Part shown: positions 59,667 through 64,000 of the stretch, piece by piece | Layout of the letters: each line of letters opens with the position of its first letter | Position numbering within the stretch: the first letter of the stretch is position 1 | DNA from: an uncultured bacterium | GTDB lineage: Bacteria > Desulfobacterota > Desulfobaccia > Desulfobaccales > 0-14-0-80-60-11 | Length of the DNA: 64,000 bases | Assembly: GCA_937943575.1 (NCBI GenBank) | Contig: CALEAV010000028.1 | Location: 1-64,000 of the forward strand | Reading direction: 5' to 3' | Notes under the pieces: generated by a model | Told to the model about the DNA's origin: nothing | The model's input: only the letters and a program-made list of their open reading frames with translations | Databases searched by the model: none | Translations under genes and position numbers: made by a program

Positions 59667-59728
59667 GGGTTTGGGGGTGGGGGCGAAGGGGGAGGGGGTA
59701 AGGGCCCACGGCACTCAGCCCCCTCCCC
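59667..59728 (-). repeat. G4-element copy E (inverted relative to D)
   Basis: The plus strand carries GGGTTTGGGGGTGGGGGC then GGGGGAGGGGG and GGGCCCACGGCACTCAGCCC, the reverse complement of the element. With copy D it forms a large imperfect inverted repeat filling the korB-korC gap. Confidence 0.6.
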
Positions 59729-59750
59729 CAAGAAACCCCGAGGAGCACCG

Positions 59751-60338
59751 ATGGCGGAGAGGCTGGAGATCAGGCTGGCGGGGTCGGGAGGGCAGGGAGT
59801 GATCCTGGCGGGGGTGGTGCTGGCGGAGGCGGCGGGGATTCATGAGGGGCGTGAGGTGGCGCAGACGCAGAGCTATGGGCCGGAGGCCCGGGGCGGGGCC
59901 GCCCGGGCGGAGGTGGTGATCAGTGACGGGGAGATTGATTATCCCAAGGCCATGCAGCCGGACATCCTGCTGTGCCTGAGTCAGCGGGCCTGTGATGCGT
60001 ACGTGTTTGACCTCAAGCCCGACGGGACCATCCTGGTGGATGCGGAGCTGGTGCAGCATCTGCCCACCACCCGGGCGGTGGCCCTGCCCTTTGCCCGCCT
60101 GGCCCGGGAACAGGTGGGGGAGGTGCTGATGGCCAACATGGTGGCCCTGGGGGCGCTGGCGGCACTGACGGGGGTGGTGTCCCTTAAAAGCCTGGAGGCG
60201 GCGGTGCAGACCCGGGTGCCTCAGGGGCACCGGAAGAAGGCTCTCGCGGCCCTGGAGGTGGGAGCCCTGGCGGCCCGGGAGCATCTGGCGCAGAAAGAGA
60301 CCTACCGACCGACGGAGAGCGATGCAGATCCTCTTTGA
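59751..60338 (+). CDS. korC: 2-oxoacid:ferredoxin oxidoreductase gamma subunit
   Basis: The 195-aa subunit shows LEIRLAGSGGQGVILAGVVLAEAAG, VAQTQSYGPEARGGAARAEVVIS and ILLCLSQRACDAYV, the KorC/gamma pattern, with a conserved MVALGALAALTGVVSL. ATG 59751 has GAGGAG 6 nt upstream. Its last 17 nt overlap the antiporter gene. Confidence 0.95.
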   Translation: MAERLEIRLAGSGGQGVILAGVVLAEAAGIHEGREVAQTQSYGPEARGGAARAEVVISDGEIDYPKAMQPDILLCLSQRACDAYVFDLKPDGTILVDAELVQHLPTTRAVALPFARLAREQVGEVLMANMVALGALAALTGVVSLKSLEAAVQTRVPQGHRKKALAALEVGALAAREHLAQKETYRPTESDADPL

Positions 60339-62328
60339 CCTGCTGGTGGTTTATGTCCTGGCGGTGCTGGTCATCATGGTCTGCCACCGGCTGGGGATTC
60401 CGCCCCTGGTGGGCTTCATCCTCACGGGGGTGCTGGCCGGGCCCCAGGGGCTGGGGCTCATCCACGCCGTGCATGAGGTGGAGACCCTGGCGGAGATCGG
60501 GGTCATCCTCCTCCTTTTCACCATCGGCATCGAATTTTCCTTTGCCAATCTCCTGCAACTGCGGCGCTCGGTCCTGGTGGGGGGGCCGCTGCAGGTGGGC
60601 CTCACCTGCCTCCTCTTCTTTTTCCTGGCCTGGCAGGTGGGCGGCCTGGGGGTGGGGGAGGCGGTCCTGGTGGGCTTTCTCATGGCCTTAAGCAGCACCG
60701 CCATTGTCCTCAAGGTCCTGCAGAGCCGGGGGGAGGTGGAATCCCCCCATGGCAACACCTCCCTGGGCATTCTCATTTTTCAGGACATCATCATTGTGCC
60801 CATGATGCTCTTCATCCCCTTCCTGGCGGGGGTGGGGGGGGAGGCGGTGGGCCGCAAGTTCCTGCTGCTGTTTTTGGAGGGGGCGGCCATTGTGGCCGGG
60901 GTGATCGTCACGGCCAAATACGTGGCGCCCCGGGTGCTCTATCAGATCGCCCGCACCCGGGATCGGGAGATCTTTCTCCTGGCAGTGCTGGTGCTGTGCT
61001 TTCTGGTGGCCTGGGTCACCGCCGCCGCGGGCCTCTCCCTGGCCTTGGGGGCCTTTCTGGCCGGGCTGATTCTCTCCGAAACCGAGTACAGCCACCAGGC
61101 CCTGGGGAACATCCTGCCCTTCCGGGACACCTTCTCCAGCATCTTCTTTCTCTCCATCGGCATGCTCCTCAATGTGGAGTTTCTGCTGCGCCATCCCCTG
61201 AGCATCGTCCTGGCGGCGGCCCTGGTGCTGGCCGCCAAGACCCTCATCGCCGGCGGGGCCACCCTGCTGTTGGGCTATCCCCTGCGCACCGGCATCATCG
61301 TGGGCCTCACCCTGTGCCAGGTGGGGGAGTTCTCCTTTGTGCTGGCCAAGGCCGGGGTGGCCCAGGGGCTGCTGTCCGGGGACAACTATCAGCTCTTCCT
61401 GGACGTGTCGGTGCTCACCATGGCCCTGACCCCCTTCATCATCGCCGCGGCGCCCCGGGTGGCGGACCTGGTCCTGCGCCTGCCCCTGCCGGCCCGCTGG
61501 CGGACGGGCTCCTTTTTGCCGGCGGCCCCATCCGGGGCTGCGGTCCGGGATCACCTCGTCATCGTGGGCTACGGGGTCACCGGCCGCAACCTGGCCCGGG
61601 CCGCCAAGGTGGGGGGCATCCCCTATGTCATCATTGAGATGAATCCGGAGACGGTGCGCCGGGAGCGCCAGAAAGGGGAGCCCATCTACTTCGGGGACGC
61701 CACCAATTCCGAGATCCTGGAGCTGGCGCATCTTCCCGCGGCCCGCATCGTGGTGGTGGCCATCAACGATCCGGCGGCCACCCGGCGCATCATCGAGCGG
61801 GTGCGGGCTTTGCACCCCACCGTCTACCTCATTGTGCGCACCCGGTATCTGTTGGAGATGCCGGCCCTCTATGAGCTGGGGGCCGATGAGGTCATCCCCG
61901 AGGAGTTCGAGACCTCGGTGGAGATCTTCACCCGGGTGCTCAGGAAGTATTTGCTTCCCAAGGATGAGATCGAGCGCTTTGTCCAGGAGGTGCGGGCCGA
62001 GGGCTACCGCAGGCTCCGCAGCCTGCCGGCGGAGACCCCCTCCCTGGCGGATCTGCGGCCCCACCTCAAGGACATGGAGATCACCACGGTGCGGCTGGCC
62101 GACGGCGCGCCCCTGGCGGGCAGGACCCTGGCGCAGATGGAGCTGCGCAAGAAACACGGCCTCACAGTGCTGGCGGTGCGCCGGGACGGGGAGCTGGTCT
62201 TCAACCCCGACCCGGACCTGGAGCTTTTGCCCGGGGACCTCCTCATCCTTCTGGGCGCGCCGGAAAAACTCGCCGCCGGCGGCTTCCTCTTCCGCCCGGC
62301 AGACAAGGAAGCCGGAGGCAAGGCCTAA
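60322..62328 (+). CDS. CPA2-type cation:proton antiporter with TrkA-N and TrkA-C domains (KefB-like)
   Basis: The 668-aa protein has about 12 membrane helices (residues about 1-385) with CPA2 motifs GFILTGVLAGPQGLGLI, LLFTIGIEFSFANLL, STAIVLKVL, FQDIIIVPMM and FSSIFFLSIGML. A TrkA-N/RCK nucleotide-binding domain follows (VIVGYGVTGRNLARAAKVGGIP, about 410-520), then a TrkA-C domain (about 575-655). KefB-like proteins exchange K+ or Na+ for H+. It overlaps korC by 17 nt, so it is in the same transcript. Confidence 0.93.
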   Translation: MQILFDLLVVYVLAVLVIMVCHRLGIPPLVGFILTGVLAGPQGLGLIHAVHEVETLAEIGVILLLFTIGIEFSFANLLQLRRSVLVGGPLQVGLTCLLFFFLAWQVGGLGVGEAVLVGFLMALSSTAIVLKVLQSRGEVESPHGNTSLGILIFQDIIIVPMMLFIPFLAGVGGEAVGRKFLLLFLEGAAIVAGVIVTAKYVAPRVLYQIARTRDREIFLLAVLVLCFLVAWVTAAAGLSLALGAFLAGLILSETEYSHQALGNILPFRDTFSSIFFLSIGMLLNVEFLLRHPLSIVLAAALVLAAKTLIAGGATLLLGYPLRTGIIVGLTLCQVGEFSFVLAKAGVAQGLLSGDNYQLFLDVSVLTMALTPFIIAAAPRVADLVLRLPLPARWRTGSFLPAAPSGAAVRDHLVIVGYGVTGRNLARAAKVGGIPYVIIEMNPETVRRERQKGEPIYFGDATNSEILELAHLPAARIVVVAINDPAATRRIIERVRALHPTVYLIVRTRYLLEMPALYELGADEVIPEEFETSVEIFTRVLRKYLLPKDEIERFVQEVRAEGYRRLRSLPAETPSLADLRPHLKDMEITTVRLADGAPLAGRTLAQMELRKKHGLTVLAVRRDGELVFNPDPDLELLPGDLLILLGAPEKLAAGGFLFRPADKEAGGKA

Positions 62329-62348
62329 CAACCTGAGATTGAGATAGA

Positions 62349-63260
62349 ATGCATCAGTCAGGAAAAGCGACCCATCTGGCTTTTGGAGATGAATCCCACT
62401 GGAGTCAAGGAAGATATCGGGCCATCGGCTTAGTGACTCTTAGAATAGAACATTATCATGATTTAAGGGAGAAGTTAAAAAATATATTAAAGGAATCAGA
62501 AGTTAAAGAATTTAAATGGAATAATCTGAGAAGTGCAAGGGAGAAATTTGCAGCTTTTAAGATAATTGATTTTAGTATAGAATCAGCATTAAATAAATTA
62601 ATAAGATTTGATATTCTCGCCTGGGATAATGAGGACAGCCGTCATAAAATAAAAAGGCGTGATGACGTGGCTAATCTGTAGCGTATGTACTATAAATTGT
62701 TTTTAAATGTAATGAAAGAACGCTGGCCTGACGGGTGTATCTGGCGCTTGCATCCTGATGAACATACTGCAATTAATTGGAAGGAAATTAAAAATTATCT
62801 TAAGCATAAAGAGACGGAGATTGATTTTAAGAGAAACCTTCAGACAGACCGTGATTTTAATATTATTATTAGAAAGAAATTCAATATCGTCTCAATCGCT
62901 CCGGTGAACTCTTATGAAGAGCCTCTCATTCAACTGTCAGATCTCTTTTCCGGGATGGCCGTCTTTTCAAGAACGAAGTTTGATAATTACCTAAATTGGG
63001 ACAGTAAAAAATCAGGTCAGCTTGGGCTATATGATAACTCACCAGAATATCAGCACAGCCAGGCTGACATCGTTAGATTCGAAGTTTTAGACGATTTTAA
63101 TGAAAAATGTAAAAAACATAATTTATATGTAAGTCTTCGGAAGAAAAATGGACTGTATTGTTTTAAGCCTGATAAACCATTTAATTTTTGGCTTTATGAG
63201 CCACAGCACCCCGCGGACAAAGCGCCGGTTAAACAAGGCAATAAAAACCTGAGGCGGTAA
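62349..63260 (+). pseudogene. DUF3800-type gene interrupted by an in-frame amber codon
   Basis: Two pieces in the same frame, 62349-62681 and 62685-63260, are separated only by TAG (62679) and one codon. Piece 1 has HLAFGDESHWSQGRYRAIG and IRFDILAWDNEDSRHKIK. Piece 2 has MYYKLFLNVMKERWPDGCIW, SIAPVNSYEEPLIQLSDLFS and GMAVFSR. Joined, they give a DUF3800-like, RNase H-fold-type protein of about 300 aa with the acidic D-E and late QLSDL motifs; a single CAG-to-TAG change explains the break. AT content is far above its neighbours. DUF3800 genes are often linked to mobile or defence DNA. The SD of trpD (GAGG) lies in its last codons. Confidence 0.8.
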
Positions 63261-63261
63261 T

Positions 63262-64000
63262 ATGTTAAAGGAAGTCATTTACAAAGTCGTCACCCGGCAG
63301 GACCTCACCGAGGAGGAGATGGTGGGGGCCATGGAGGCCATCATGAGCGGGCAGGCCACCGACGCTCAGATCGCCGCCTTCATCACCGCCCTGCGCATGA
63401 AGGGTGAGACGGTGACGGAGATCACCGCCGCCGCCCGGGTCATGCGGGCCAAGGCCACCCGCATCCCTCTGGGGGACAACCTGGTGGACCTGGACCGGGA
63501 CGAGATCAACGTGGACTGGGAGACCATCGTCGACACCTGCGGCACCGGCGGGGACGCCACCCAGACCTTCAATGTCTCCACCACCACCGCCTTTGTGGTG
63601 GCCGGCGCCGGGCTCAAGGTGGCCAAACACGGCAACCGGGCGGTCTCCAGCCGCTGCGGCAGTGCCGATGTCATCGAGGCCCTGGGGATCAATCTCTCCC
63701 TCACCCCCGAGCAGGTGGCCCAATGCATCGAGGAGGTGGGTATCGGTTTTCTCTTCGCCCCCCAGCTCCATGGGGCCATGCGCTTTGCCATCGGCCCCCG
63801 GCGGGAGATCGGCATCCGCACCATCTTCAATATCCTGGGGCCGCTCACCAACCCGGCGGGGGCCAACGTCCAGGTGCTGGGGGTGTATGACCCCGGCCTC
63901 ACCGAGCCCTTGGCCCACGTGCTGGGGAACCTGGGCACCCGCCGGGCCTTTGTGGTCCATGGCGAGGGCTCCTATGACGAGATCAGCATCGTGGGCCCCA
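63262..64000 (+). CDS. trpD: Anthranilate phosphoribosyltransferase (truncated by window end)
   Basis: TrpD transfers phosphoribose from PRPP to anthranilate, the second tryptophan step. The visible 246 residues show [54 protein letters not shown] (PRPP site), [52 protein letters not shown] and [15 protein letters not shown] 63262 has GAGG 7 nt upstream, inside the end of the DUF3800 pseudogene. The gene continues past base 64000. Confidence 0.96.
   Translation, partial: MLKEVIYKVVTRQDLTEEEMVGAMEAIMSGQATDAQIAAFITALRMKGETVTEITAAARVMRAKATRIPLGDNLVDLDRDEINVDWETIVDTCGTGGDATQTFNVSTTTAFVVAGAGLKVAKHGNRAVSSRCGSADVIEALGINLSLTPEQVAQCIEEVGIGFLFAPQLHGAMRFAIGPRREIGIRTIFNILGPLTNPAGANVQVLGVYDPGLTEPLAHVLGNLGTRRAFVVHGEGSYDEISIVGP

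Noticed and set aside
62679-62681. Amber read-through (for example pyrrolysine) in the DUF3800 gene
   Set aside because: TAG serves as an ordinary stop in this window (cbiD, fmt, nadE, the lytic transglycosylase), and the other foreign gene is broken by TAA plus a frameshift, so decay is simpler.

Overview
The window is 64 kb of very GC-rich, gene-dense bacterial chromosome. It starts in a tRNA-Arg gene and ends inside trpD. The gene content suggests a strictly anaerobic, Desulfobacterota-like (former Deltaproteobacteria) organism: an anaerobic-type cbi cobalamin pathway, hybrid cluster protein, KorDABC 2-oxoacid:ferredoxin oxidoreductase, a NIL-domain ferredoxin, a PaaK-type aryl-CoA ligase, MeaB and a DUF116 protein. 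This placement is inferred from gene content only; no phylogeny could be run.

Layout. 1-9.7 kb: tRNA-Arg(CCG), a C45-type hydrolase, a DUF2207/LemA pair, hcp with an FNR/CRP-like dyad upstream, a secreted Pro-rich protein, a 1.2-kb spacer with degenerate tandem repeats, and a lytic transglycosylase carrying four DUF4124-like repeats. 10-26 kb: a cobalamin riboswitch with a readable terminator/antiterminator platform, followed by a BtuCDF-type ABC transporter and the genes cbiA, C, L, D, ET, F, then (after an 847-bp spacer) G, H, P, cobD, cbiB, with cobO opposed to them. Many of these genes overlap by 1-8 nt, so translation is probably coupled. No cobalt chelatase, precorrin-6A reductase or nucleotide-loop assembly gene (cobU, cobS, cobT) lies in the window.

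26-42 kb: an RNA m5U methyltransferase, meaB, chrA, paaK, nadE, a secreted Pro-rich protein, an MBL-fold hydrolase, a CpxP-like periplasmic protein, def-fmt-DUF116, cfa, rsmB and an MFS transporter. 42-51 kb, minus strand: NIL-ferredoxin, a PurS-PurS-PurL fusion, an orphan Flp pilin (57 aa), a heptose-phosphate nucleotidyltransferase, comF, a PHP phosphoesterase, a bifunctional-nuclease-domain protein and miaB. 51-54 kb: rhomboid protease, inositol monophosphatase family, CDF transporter.

54-64 kb: a classical tryptophan attenuator (leader peptide with Trp-Cys-Trp-Trp, mutually exclusive hairpins) precedes trpE and trpG. trpD appears only 6.8 kb later. Between trpG and trpD sit korDABC, a KefB-like antiporter and two AT-rich foreign genes, both broken by stop codons. 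One broken gene lies inside the kor cluster and one directly before trpD.

Across the window, several spacers carry copies of a C-rich/G-rich element with a CAGGG/CCCTG-like hairpin. Its G-rich strand has quadruplex potential. I see at least seven copies, two of them as an inverted pair. Other spacers carry single tandem duplications with a period of 52-72 bp.
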